A stretch of DNA of 64,000 bases. Origin: Tetraselmis striata (lineage: Eukaryota; Chlorophyta; Chlorodendrophyceae; Chlorodendrales; Chlorodendraceae). The notes under the pieces were generated by a model. That model made no database searches. It saw only the letters and a program-made list of their open reading frames with translations, and had not been told where the DNA came from. Below, piece by piece: positions 47,426 through 57,665 of this stretch (within the stretch, counting starts at the first letter, position 1; each line of letters opens with the position of its first letter). Both the position numbers and the translations under genes were made by a program. Where the stretch lies: positions 187,526 to 251,525 of the forward strand of contig VCJN01000243.1 in NCBI GenBank assembly GCA_006384855.1, given 5' to 3'.

Positions 47426-48510
47426 CAACGGCGGATACACAGGCCAAAGACAGGGTCAGGGGGAGCAGTGCTCTCTGCTTCGAATACTGTAGAGTTAGCT
47501 ATCCACAACACACCGCCCATATTGTGACTGAAGCGCGGGTCAGGGGTGGGCGGGTGGGGGGGGGGGGGGGGGGGGGGGCTCGCTATAGAAAGCAGCGGAA
47601 TGCAAAGCAAGGCGCCGCGATAGCCGCATTTCGAGGGGCGACCTCGCTGCTCCGACAAGCCGGGGCTACCGACAGCGGGGCGACAACTAACGATGGGAAT
47701 CAGTGCGCTTTTGACGAAATAGCCCCATATGGACCCATACAGGCGGGCAGCTGAGCACCAGCCCGGCGTCAACAGGCGGAGGCCACCAGGATACGCGATC
47801 CGGCGGGGCGTCGCTCTGCCGTTGATACTTGAAAACGTGCTATCAATCATGCATTTTATATATTCGATGCGTAACGATTCTCCACCTTTGGGCAGAAAGC
47901 CCCTCCCCCTTTACTGGATAGCGCGCACCGTGCGAAATCGTCGTGAGACAAGAGTTCACCTTTCGCAATTGTAGTTAACTGTTCCGTCCCTGTTTTCCAC
48001 CTGTTGGTCGGTGCGCGCCTGCCCTGGGTACGCGTCTGATCTCACGGAAGGTTGTCTTCGGTCCTAACTTGGTCTGTTGACGTCGCCCTTGTGCGTGCCC
48101 GCGGCCGCCGGCCGCCGGCCGCCGGCGTGATGCGCCTTCCGTGCGCCCGGCGGCGCGCGTCGCCCCATGCTCCACGGATCAACACAGCGAAGTGCGCGTG
48201 GCGCGACTATCATTTACTGTAATCCTTTATTAATGAAAAGGATTTCTGTGTGGATTTCTTGAATGTTGCGTCTAGCACATGATGTAACTTTTTAATGAGA
48301 AGGATTAATATTTGACGACGAGCAATGTAAAATCAGGCGGGCCCTTCTCATGACTACAGTACTGTACTGTACCCGCGTGTAATATTTAAAACGATTATGA
48401 AGTTGCTACCCGTACCTGCCATACATGGTACAGCATTGGTAAGAGTACGTGTCCGAGCAGGCAGCAGCAGGCGGATTCTAATTAATGATGCTACTGACCT
48501 AATCCTTGGG
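47426..48510. other. Intergenic, no gene seen
   Basis: It holds the kinase promoter region, with a G homopolymer at about 47557-47578, and a tandem GGCCGCC cluster at about 48099-48125. No supported exon. Confidence 0.4.
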
Positions 48511-48536
48511 CTGCATTTCATTTTCGGCCGTAACCG
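48511..48536 (+). repeat. Left arm of a 26-bp perfect inverted repeat
   Basis: CTGCATTTCATTTTCGGCCG followed by TAACCG. The exact reverse complement is at 52613-52638. Partial similarity continues inward (CGCAAATA-TCGTACGGGT on both sides). The pair brackets a 4.1-kb segment that contains the YR element. Confidence 0.85.
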
Positions 48537-49095
48537 CAAATAATCGTACGGGTGCCCGGTACGAATTTACGGTTGCGGCTCGCGAGTACAGGCAGAGTCG
48601 TAAACGCTTAACACGGAGTTGTATTTATATTGAGCCGTAACCGTAATCTGGCGGATGTGCGGCTCGAGGATTTGCGGCTGGCCTCGCTGGTCGCAAATAT
48701 CGCAATATTTACGACCGCCCTAAATATGGCTCACTGAGCCGTACATCGAAGTAATACTTTATGCATGGTATACATGTTCAGCGCAATATACAGGCCAGCC
48801 GCAAAGGGTCTAGGGGCCAGGCGGCGCCCTGCTTGCTGCTCGGCCCGGCACCAGCCCGGGCGCCAGGGCGTGCTGATGCTGGCTGGGCCCATTTGAACGT
48901 TCAAACTCACAGGACTGAGGGGGTGCGGTCAAACGACACTGACCTGGCTCATTTGCCAATCGCCCGCCCACATCGTGCCGTGTTGGGTGCTCATCAGGCC
49001 AACACTCCCAAACGACTGCTCGCGATGGCCACCACCCCCCCCCCCCCCCGCCCGCGCCGCCGCGGCCGCAACCCCCGCTTCCAGGCGCTACGGGC

Positions 49096-49345
49096 ATGGA
49101 TGACGACGACTTCTGGGCGGAGAGGAGAACGAAGAGCAAGTTGGGCCTCGAGGTTGGTTGGCTGACCGCGCCGTACGGGGTAACAACGAGAGCACCGAGG
49201 ACAGCGATCAGCATGATGAGGACGAGGACGAGGACGGCGGCAACGCGGACGAAGGGGACGAGGACGAGGGCGAGGGCGACGAGGAAAATAATAACGGCGG
49301 ATACTGGGATGTCACATTTCAAGCACAGTGCCGGCCGCAACCGTA
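49096..49345 (+). pseudogene. Acidic low-complexity frame, possibly a remnant interrupted by the YR element
   Basis: One frame begins MDDDDFWAERRTKSKLGLE. A second frame continues NNESTEDSDQHDEDEDEDGG ... EENNNGGYWDVTFQAQ and stops at about 49345, just before the YR element. They need a frameshift to join, and no splice sites fit. Function unknown. Confidence 0.25.
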
Positions 49346-49351
49346 AACATG

Positions 49352-49535
49352 ATCTAAACTAGTTTATGGGGTTTCCATCCTTGACCTAACCGCTTTTCAG
49401 CTACAAGTGCTGCGCAATGGTACGGGAACTAGTAACTGTTGTTGCGCCCTTGTTGGGTGCAGCACAAGTAGACATAAAAGCAGCCAGAACAGCTGAGCCT
49501 GCCATCTTCCAGTTTTCGCTGCGTTCCACGCAGCG
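49352..49535 (+). repeat. Terminal direct repeat A1 of copy 1
   Basis: 184 bp starting ATCTAAACTAGTTTATGGGG and ending in a short palindrome CGCTGCGTTCCACGCAGCG. It is nearly identical to 52247-52430. Confidence 0.92.
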
Positions 49536-49648
49536 ATGTAAAAACTGTCTCGTAACCCGTTGCGAGCAAGGTCACCCCAGGTTGTTCAAGACCACACCCG
49601 GCTCGCCATCCGAGTGTGATATTCTCGTCCGTACGTCCGTGCGTTACT

Positions 49649-50503
49649 ATGTCAGATGGAGAAGAACCCGTCGTTGAGCCGACGCTCAAGTCGTTGCAAG
49701 CAGATGTGCGTGCATTGGCTACAGCTGTGGCACAATTGACGGCTCGAGATCGCGTTGTTGATGGAGAAGGGGCACATGGCTCCGACTCAGGGCAGCGCTT
49801 CGCGAGACAGCCGACAGGCAGCGGGGGAGCCGCAGAGCGCCCCGACTTGCTAGAGCTAGCCCAGAGCGGCCGTGTCGGAGCAAAATCCGTGAGTGCCGAG
49901 GATGATTACCTCGCGGTGCCATAACTACTGCAGAGAGCAGAGTCTGGTTACGAGGCCGTTCGACCGGTCAGCCGAGTGCCTGGACTTTTCCCTTTGAGCA
50001 CCGACCTAACGAACGAGTACCTCAGGCAGGATGACCGGCGTCTGCCGGCCCAGGAGGAGTACTTGTGGATGTCGTGTTTCGGGGCCCACATGGCCGCCCT
50101 TTTCGTGGCGCTCGACGAGCTGCTACCTTACGTCCCCGCCACTAACCAGGACTTCACCCCCTACCTCGCGAGAGCTCGAAATCACGCCGAGGCCATCGAC
50201 AAGGCGTTTCGTTTTCGTCTAGCCTTCCTGCGGAGGCTGAATGAGATCAAGCGTGTGCACGGTGACCAAGGTGTTCTGGATGTGCTGCGGGCTCAACATT
50301 TTCAGCCCGCTTCGGAGCATTTGGGTTCTGCGATTTTTGGGGACCTCATGAGGGACTACGAGCGTCGTGTCTTCGAGGCGACCGTTGCCAGCAGCGCCAA
50401 GGCGACCGCTACTTCTCGAGTAGCGGCTGCAGCTGCAGGTCGCGGGCGTGGGCGAGGACGTGGCGGCGGACGTGGACGCGGCCGCGAAGGTGAGCACGAG
50501 TGA
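49649..50503 (+). pseudogene. Gag-like ORF1 of the YR element, one internal nonsense codon
   Basis: It starts MSDGEEPVVEPTLKSLQADV with a heptad-rich helix (LKSLQADVRALATAVAQL). It continues through GSGGAAERPDLLELAQ and then, after TAA at 49922-49924, YEAVRPVSRVPGLFPLSTDL, HMAALFVALDELLPYVPATN and DKAFRFRLAFLRRLNEIKRV. It ends in an Arg/Gly tail (GRGRGRGGGRGRGREGEHE) typical of nucleic-acid-binding Gag. Copy 2 has Glu at the TAA position, so this stop is a private mutation. The terminal TGA (50501-50503) is followed by CGG, and the same frame continues open into the recombinase. Confidence 0.65.
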
Positions 50504-52165
50504 CGGCGTGGGGCGCCGCTCGTCGGAGCTGCAGGCGCCTTGCGAGGCCACCTTTCGGTGACCGCCGCAAGACGCACCCTTGCAGCTCAACGGCGGGATG
50601 AGCGCCCTGTGTCAGGACCTGACCCCCCCACCTTACAGACTTCATTTAGACCTTCCTCGGTGCGGCGCTTCTTACAGCTACAGCCGAGTGCGGCTCAACC
50701 ATCCGCACACCTGCACACGGCGGCTCAACCATCCGCCTTTCTTAGAACCCCATCTCTGCGTTCGACGGTTGTTACATTACGTGTTACAACCGGTTCGCAA
50801 CGACCAAGTTTCGCGCGTGTACGTTACGCACGGGACAGGCGCTACGAGCGCGAAGGGCGCGCGGGGCGGCCCTCCTACCTGAACCTAGCCCCGCAAACCC
50901 GTACTGGAGCTACTGCAAACCCGTCCAGCAACTACCGGCCAACCGCCGGGAACCTAACCGCTGCTGCCGAGTACTTTGCGAACAGTAGCCGTACCGGTGG
51001 AACTCTGTCAGTAAAACGACGCACTTACGTAATCGACGAGCCCGCAGCTATCGCTCCATGGGCTGCGTCACTGCGATCTCGGCTGCAGGACGCGTTCGGC
51101 TCAGACGAGCTGGGCCAGCGGACGTTGGACCTGCTCTCCAGCTCCCTCAGCGCGCAGACCCTCAAGAGCTACGCCGGCAGATTGTCTCAGTTCGCTGAGT
51201 TCTGCCACGACTCCGAGAACATCAGCCCGTTGGAAGCAACTACTGCTACTGTTGTTCGGTACGTTGCCTGGATCGGGGAGCGAGGGCACATCGCAGCTAA
51301 GTCGCTGCAGCCCTACCTGTCTGCCATCAACACCTTCTTCGAGCTGCACAACCTCGTCCCGATCGCCAAGGACAGCCTACACCTCACTTCGGCAAGGCGT
51401 GGGTTAATGTTGCGGCAGCGCCGACTGGACGCTGCCCCTCTGCGTGTCCCTCTGCCCGCGGATGTCGCTTACCGCTTCGTCTCAAAGGCCGAGCTAATTG
51501 TGTCTGCTCCTTACCCAGAGTCCCACCTCGACTACCGAGCCCTCTTGGCCTCGGTCGTCAACTTCCTGTTCTTTGCCAGGGGCCTTACTGGCGTCTCCTG
51601 TCGAGCGCAAGATGTGCATGTCGACACCTACAACATCACCTTGCAGATCTACCGCGAGAAGGGTCGAGCTGGCCGTCGGGGACCCGACGACCTGCGCGTA
51701 CTTCTCCTTCCAGTGTCCGAGCACCCTCGAGTGGCACGACTCTTGCGCTACTTCATCAGCAACGTCCAGTCTGTCCCCCTGGTTACTGTTGGCTTGGCTG
51801 CCTCCAACTTCTGGGCTGTCAATGTGGCTGAGCAGTCAAAACCTTGGACTGCGGCTACGATGTCAGACTGGTTGTCTACAACAGTCAACCTAGTCAACGC
51901 TGCCCCTCCTGCTGGCACTTCCTGGACTTCACACAGTCTACGCAAGGGCGCAGCCTCTGCAGCGAACGCCATCGGAGCACCACTGTCCCACATCCGCTAC
52001 CAAGGCGGTTGGGCCACTAACTCCGATGTCGTTCTGGACTACATCGACCCCAACGTTCTTCCTTCTCCTGGCGCGTGGTTCTTCTTTGGACACATCGCCC
52101 CCCTCCGCCACTTCCAAGTCCAACAGGACTCCGCAGCGGTGGCCTTCCCAGTGCCTCCCTCATGA
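50504..52165 (+). CDS. Tyrosine recombinase of the YR element (same frame as Gag, after TGA)
   Basis: The frame is open from the codon after TGA 50501-50503 to the stop at 52163-52165. The catalytic set is complete: Arg in FFARGLTGVSCRAQDV (11 residues before the Asp of the box-I motif), Lys in YREKGRAGRR, HxxR in TSHSLRKGAASAANAIG, Trp in YQGGWATNSD and the nucleophilic Tyr in VLDYIDPN. An N-terminal core-binding domain precedes it (LKSYAGRLSQFAEFCHDSEN ... ERGHIAAKSLQPYLSAINTF). The enzyme should cut and rejoin DNA via a phosphotyrosine link to integrate a circular intermediate. The first ATG in this frame lies about 300 codons in, inside the domain, so translation must come from upstream, most simply by readthrough of the TGA from ORF1. 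The N-terminal about 100 residues are low-complexity and poorly conserved against copy 2. Confidence 0.85.
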   Translation, partial: RRGAPLVGAAGALRGHLSVTAARRTLAAQRRDERPVSGPDPPTLQTSFRPSSVRRFLQLQPSAAQPSAHLHTAAQPSAFLRTPSLRSTVVTLRVTTGSQRPSFARVRYARDRRYEREGRAGRPSYLNLAPQTRTGATANPSSNYRPTAGNLTAAAEYFANSSRTGGTLSVKRRTYVIDEPAAIAPWAASLRSRLQDAFGSDELGQRTLDLLSSSLSAQTLKSYAGRLSQFAEFCHDSENISPLEATTATVVRYVAWIGERGHIAAKSLQPYLSAINTFFELHNLVPIAKDSLHLTSARRGLMLRQRRLDAAPLRVPLPADVAYRFVSKAELIVSAPYPESHLDYRALLASVVNFLFFARGLTGVSCRAQDVHVDTYNITLQIYREKGRAGRRGPDDLRVLLLPVSEHPRVARLLRYFISNVQSVPLVTVGLAASNFWAVNVAEQSKPWTAATMSDWLSTTVNLVNAAPPAGTSWTSHSLRKGAASAANAIGAPLSHIRYQGGWATNSDVVLDYIDPNVLPSPGAWFFFGHIAPLRHFQVQQDSAAVAFPVPPS

Positions 52166-52246
52166 CTTGGCGCTACCCCTTCTCCGTCAATCCACCGCTC
52201 TCTACGTTCGCTCAAGACTGGCAAAACCAGACTCAACTTTGAAATG

Positions 52247-52430
52247 ATCTAAACTAGTTTATGGGGTTTCCATCCTTGACCTAACCGCTTTTCAGCTACA
52301 AGTGCTGCGCAATGGTACGGGAACTAGTAACTGTTGTTGCGCCCTTGTTGGGTGCAGCACGAGTAGACATAAAAGCAGCCAGAACAGCTGAGCCTGCCAT
52401 CTTCCAGTTTTCGCTGCGTTCCACGCAGCG
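52247..52430 (+). repeat. Terminal direct repeat A2 of copy 1
   Basis: 184 bp, differing from A1 at about one base (AGCACGAG here against AGCACAAG in A1). It is flanked by B1 on the left and B2 on the right. Confidence 0.92.
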
Positions 52431-52548
52431 CCCCCCCTGACTCCGTTTTCCCTCCACGCTTTTCGCTAAACCTTCCTGCCAATTTCGGCTCTTGACCGTG
52501 TAAAACAGCCTGCGCGACCTTTTTGGCAAAACCAGACTCAACTTTGAA
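52431..52548 (+). repeat. Repeat B2 of copy 1
   Basis: 118 bp between A2 and the right edge. Its final 25 bp (52524-52548) duplicate the last 25 bp of B1 (52219-52243). The upstream part is only weakly similar to B1. Confidence 0.75.
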
Positions 52549-52551
52549 ATG

Positions 52552-54757
52552 CCGAATTTGCGGTTCCTACGAGCATTTTAGTACCCGTACGAATATTTGC
52601 GACTACTATATACGGTTACGGCCGAAAATGAAATGCAGCCTGAGTCCTTTCTTTTGTCTCAAATATCCGTGTTTTTCCACACACGGATATTGTACGACAT
52701 TCTGACGGGGCGTTCTTAACCAGCGTGCAGACGCGTGCAAAGGCTTTGGATTGTACCTCGGTACGCCGCTTGTATCCGCCCGCTTGCCTGTTGCTAGAGG
52801 GTCTGGCGCTGTCACCTAACCCAGTCCAGCCGGGCTGTGCGCCGTACGAGTGAATAAGGGAACGCGCCCACCGGGAGGGTGCCGAATGGTCGCCAAATGT
52901 ACGCACGATAGACCGGGACGCCCTCCGTGGTCGCAACGACGACGCTCGACCGGACCACCAACGCATAACGGTAAACGGGAACGGACATAAGAGTCGACGC
53001 ATATACATGGAGTGAGGGTGATCGATGGAGGGGCGGGCCACATATATATTGAGGGTGACCATGGAGTGGGCGAAAACATGGTGTGGTTAGGGATCGAGGG
53101 CGGGCATAGCGACGGGTTAATTTATACTTGTCGGGACGCCACATTGGGAAGGGGCCCCTCTCGAGAGGGGGTGATGTGGCGGCATGTAATCAAACTTGAA
53201 ATTATGCCCCCCCCCCCCCCCCCCCGCGCCGCCCAAACACTTCACAATCACCATAACCACTGCGGTGAATCGTCCCTTGTCGACTGGCGGCTATGAAGAT
53301 GCGATGGCACGCGGCGCACGTTATTCCGCAAGACGGGAAGCGTCCCGTGCGCAAAAGAAAGCTTGGGCCGCGAAGCTGTGTCGAGAGGCGCGGGCAAACG
53401 CAGCAGGTTCAGATGGCGGGCCGGCCGTAGTGCTGGAGCCCAGCCCCCAAAACGTGGAGGACCCACATATGTCGCCGCACGGGCGGGTTCGGAGTAGGAC
53501 ACGGGCGGGTTCGGAGTAGGACACGGTCCCCGTATACGTCCCCGGAAACGGCCCGCCGTTGCCTCTATGGGAACGCATAAGGCATGAGGAGCGCGAGCTA
53601 TTGCACCTGTGCCACAAGGGCCGCAAGGCCCACTTCGCGGTTGCGGCTAGCATTATTACCAACACATATCACAACTCCTACAAGGACTTTATGGTCGTGG
53701 GGTCGTTCCGCCGGTTGGAGTGCAGCAACGGCGAGGCTTTGGTAGTAGGGTAGTGTAGCTCGAAGCGGGGCTGCGACGAAGTGAAGTTTCGCCGTGGGGT
53801 ATCCCCTTGCGGGCGACATGAAGGGGTGTACGATCGCGGACGTGCTTCACCCCACCCATCGGCTGGCAATGTGTCAGTGCATGGACGTGCTACATGCAGC
53901 ATTGGACACCGAGTAGGAATCGGCCGGCGGCGCAGGGACCCTAAGAGTGATGCTACGTGCGGAGGCCAAATCGGGGGCACTAATGGGGCTTGGCCGTCGT
54001 CCTATGCCGTACGTTGGCGGTGGGGGGTGAGGAATACACCGCCGCCGTGAACATTAACCAAGGGCACCACCCGTGTTGCACTAGTGGGGAATTTGCAAGC
54101 ACGTTGGGGATGGATTCCGGTGTCGTCATATGTGCGAGTCTACACCGAGACATTGCGCACACAAGCACTTGCTTCCTGATCGACATGGAAGACTCTTAGA
54201 TTCCGAGAGCCAAGTCTAAATATGCACGACATTGATGCCACAATCAGGACGGTGTTGGACATGGACACCGGGTCGCTTAAACTTCCGTGCTTGTCCACAG
54301 AAACGTTGCCCTTCTTCCATGGCGAGGATCCAGTGGTTCAGCAACACTTTGATGGTAAGTGCTAACCGCGCGACACACAGTGACCATGATGGATTGGATT
54401 TCCTTTGGGAAGGGCCTCCTCTTTGGAGGGAACCCTCTCGTGACACTCTCGATGAACATAGTATTGTGTTCGTGTTTGTCGAATAACTTGATGATCCCCG
54501 TCTGATGCCCCTCGTCGTAGCAATTGCCAACGATACGTATGCAGTGCCCTCACATGTGGAGCCGCCGGCGTACAAGATAATGCTGCCCGCTTTGTTGCGA
54601 TGGGTGCCCTTTCGCGACGACACACAAAATGGAAGTACATGGAAGTAGCATGTTAAAAAACTACCGTCGACTTTGCAGTTCACACATGACGGCATTGCAA
54701 AAACTCCATGCAAGTTGATATGGCAAAGAGCACGGCCTCTTGGTGGTGAACCTTGAG

Positions 54758-54788
<31 letters not shown>

Positions 54789-55773
54789 AACCACTCCGTA
54801 ATTCCGCATCGTGGCCCCTTTCCATCGTCGGCACTTGGATATCAATGTGAATACCGCCGTAGTTGCAGTGCGCTTTCATGCATGAGGTGATGTGCAATTG
54901 GCAGTTCCAATTCGCCGTACGTGTACAACCGCTCGTACTATTCCTTCTGGCGCAGCTCATTTGCAAAATGATTGCCTCACCCCCAATCTGTTTTGAATGA
55001 AGTTGTCGACCTGCGTATGGAAAGTACCGACTCAGAAAAGTCTGTATAAAATCGGCTGGTGTGAGAGATGCATTACCTCGATGCCCGGCGTGCATTCACT
55101 ACTATTTTAGTCGACGTGCAAACTCTTTACTAAAGCACCGAAGGGCTTCGTCTTTTTACACCGCTTGCAGTATAAAAAGGCTTTCTCTTTCATTGCGACG
55201 CTCTTAAGTGGGAACAAATCGAACTCTATCTGGAGGGTGCCCTCTGTGGGGGGAAAGGGGGGGGGGGGGAACTGGGAACGGGGCCCTCAGATGAGGGAGG
55301 GGGGGGGGTCTTATTTGGTGGTTGCTTGGGGGCAGGAGAGTTGATGATTTTTTTAGATATCCCTCCCTCCTTTCCTGCCGGTATTCTACGGTGGGTGGCC
55401 CTCCGCCGTGCACCTCGACGGCGCGTGAGACTTGTTTTCCGCATGTCGTGTGTGACAATTATACGAGTACGATATACTACGAGTTAGTACCTGTGTGTAC
55501 TAGTACAATGTGTACCTGGGACTACGAGTATATGTACTGTATAATGCTGCCGTGTGGTAAGCGTTGTGTTAAACAATTGTTCTATGCTGAAAAACACTGT
55601 AGCCTCTCGCCTTTGCACCACCACTGCACACCCACCTTTGTTTGTCTTTGAGTCTCTATCCGGCTGAGACTGTCGCACTGGTTTCGGAGCCGGATTGATA
55701 CCGCCTCAATTGTTACAAGGCGCCAGCATCCTGATGTAAGGTTCACCAGTTCGAACCCCGCTGATGTCGAGAA
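52552..55773. other. Unclassified region, possibly an old transposon
   Basis: Open frames at 53301-54050 and 54230-54650 show local protein character (RIRHEERELLHLCHKGRKAH; DSGVVICASLHRDIAHTSTC) but with stops and no family I recognise. It contains a perfect 22-bp tandem duplication at about 53478-53521, C homopolymers (53206-53225; 54762-54788) and a G-rich stretch at 55255-55310. Confidence 0.4.
52613..52638 (-). repeat. Right arm of the 26-bp inverted repeat
   Basis: Exact reverse complement of 48511-48536. It lies 62 bases right of the YR element, so the element may sit inside an older unit bounded by these arms. Confidence 0.85.
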
Positions 55774-56590
55774 TTGTATGAAAAACCTGAGGCGAAGCTT
55801 ACTGAATCGCAGCGTAAGTCGGCACAGCAGCAGCCTAGGATCGACGACGACGACATCAATGCTCTCGACATTTGGCTTCATAGCATACCCGAGAGGCTGA
55901 GCCAAGTCGGTTTAAAGTGTGATGCACCTGCAGGACTTATGTTTGTCGTGCAGCAGCTGAAAGGACGACTACAGCACTGGTGGCAGTCTTATGAAAATAA
56001 ACCTGAAGCAGAACGTCCTGCTACTGCTACCGCGTTTGTTACAGCGTTACGCAAATCAGCCCAAGTACCTGATCTTCAGCGAGAGGCATGCATCAAGTTT
56101 AATTCGTTACTGATGTTCAACGACCTGCTACTTCGACCGAGTTCGTCATAGCCGTTCGTATATCGGCTCAAGTACATGACCTTCAACGAGAAGACTGCAT
56201 CTATAGCCTCATATGCATATGAATGGATGCATCTATAGGCTCATATGCATCTGCATCTGCATCTATAGCTTGCAGGTGATGATCGCAGGACGTGCTGGAG
56301 CAACCGCGACTTCTGCCGAGTACGCGCCAAGAATATTACGAAATACTGGCGAAAGCTCGGCGGGAGCTGAGCAACGAGCCGACAACCGTCGAGTGTACGG
56401 CGGGCCTTTGTCATCCGGAGCAGCGGAGCTCGGCGCATCGCATGTTTGCTAACCGAGGAGAGGCGCGGAGGAGTCGACGTGTCGACACGCTGATCGACGA
56501 CCTTTGTTATGGTCTTTTCAGTGGCGGTCATTCTCTCGGCAAGTTGCCTCATCGGCACATCCAAGGTCAGTACGCACTTCACGCACTTTA
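55774..56590 (+). pseudogene. Ty3-like Gag relic
   Basis: The first 126 codons read MYEKPEAKLTESQRKSAQQQ, then NALDIWLHSIPERLSQVGL, LKGRLQHWWQSY and FVTALRKSAQVPDLQREACI, the retrotransposon Gag pattern of a helical capsid domain with a WW motif. After the stop at about 56149 the sequence SAQVHDLQRE partly duplicates SAQVPDLQRE. Further gag-like text follows in other frames to about 56590. No protease or pol follows directly. Confidence 0.55.
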
Positions 56591-56939
56591 GATGATGATG
56601 ATGATGTACCGTCAGACTCTACTAGTGCCCCTGTAGATGCACTGTGAGGATATATCCTATACCCTCACTAGCCCTAATCATCATAGCACATTAGGCGCGT
56701 AGCGCGCGCCCGTCAGATGACGGGCTGCGCCCGCGCCCTGTCGGCCACATCGCGCCGCCTGATATATCAGGCACGGCGCCTGTCGGCCTGTAATCAGATC
56801 ATACTTGACCACCACCATAGTGGAATAGCCACCACCAGCGCACATTCCCTCACATTTGGTGCTTCTACCTACTCGATCGCTCCCTCGCGAGCTTTCATCA
56901 ACCACACCATACGCGCCTGTAGCGTAGTCACGGCGGCGG

Positions 56940-57665
56940 GCGCAGGCAATTACCCCGCCGAAGGATCATAACGGGCTTTTCCGGAAGCTACGGCCCTGCC
57001 AAGAGGCAGCACCATACACCAGAACTTTCTCGACCACTGAGTCGAGCTTATCATAACTCCGCCTTGTCTTGAAGCGGATGCATACAATATATCTTTCACC
57101 CTCTGCGCTACCTTTTCACTCGGAGCGCTTCACATATAATGCCCGCGCTTGTCGTGTGGCGACTGCGGGTGTCGGCAAATACCCCGCTGAAAAATCATAA
57201 GAGGCTTTTCTAGAAGCCACCCTGCCAAGAGGCAGCACGATACAGTCGAACCTACTCGACCACCGAGTTGAGTGAAACATAACTCCGTTCTTTCATAAGG
57301 CGGAAGCATACCATATTACCATATTCTGCGCCACCTTGGCGATACTTTCTCCCCCGGAGCTTGGAGATTACGGGGCCGCGACGCTACCTCAGAAATGCGG
57401 AGCGTCGTGGAAGAAATACTATAACAGGCTTTTTCGGAAGCCACAGTTTCAAAGCTGAACTGCAAATAGGCAGTACTATATTCTCGAACCTTCTCGGCCA
57501 TCGAGTCGAGTGAAACATAACTCCGTCCTTTCATAAGGCGGAAGCTTACCATACGCCTACTATATCTTCTACGCCACATCGGCGCTACTTTCTCGCCCGA
57601 AGTTTGGACATTACCGGGACGCTCGTCGCTGCCTGTAGAGCTCGGAGCGTCGTTATTCTTTTTCT
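56940..57665. repeat. Diverged tandem repeats, period about 220-230 bp, three units
   Basis: The landmarks CATAAxxGGCTTTTCxxGAAGC (about 56968, 57198, 57420) and GAGTCGAGTGAAACATAACTCC (about 57042, 57265, 57504) recur in order. The units share segments with the motif CTTTCATAAGGCGGAAGC. They could be a satellite or tandem LTR-like remnants next to the Ty3-like element. Confidence 0.65.

Larger units (their letters stand above)
49349..52551 (+). mobile_element. YR element with split direct repeats, no reverse transcriptase (copy 1)
   Basis: Order: A1 (49352-49535), internal region with Gag-like and YR frames, B1 (right end at 52243), A2 (52247-52430), B2 (52431-52548). A1 and A2 are 184 bp each and differ at about one position, implying recent activity. 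B1 and B2 share their last about 25 bp (TGGCAAAACCAGACTCAACT...). This split-direct-repeat layout is known from Ngaro/PAT DIRS-like elements and Chlamydomonas TOC1. The trinucleotide ATG occurs at the left edge, the B1/A2 junction and the right edge. At 3.2 kb it has no room for, and no trace of, RT/RNase H. It could be non-autonomous or use another route. Confidence 0.85.

Noticed and set aside
49352-52548. Crypton-type DNA transposon
   Set aside because: Cryptons lack split direct repeats and a Gag-like protein. The repeat structure here matches DIRS-related elements better, though the missing RT keeps the question open.
55740-55775. tRNA gene suggested by CAGTTCGAACCCC
   Set aside because: The putative T stem does not pair, and no D or anticodon arm fits upstream. 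Probably chance or part of a retroelement leader.
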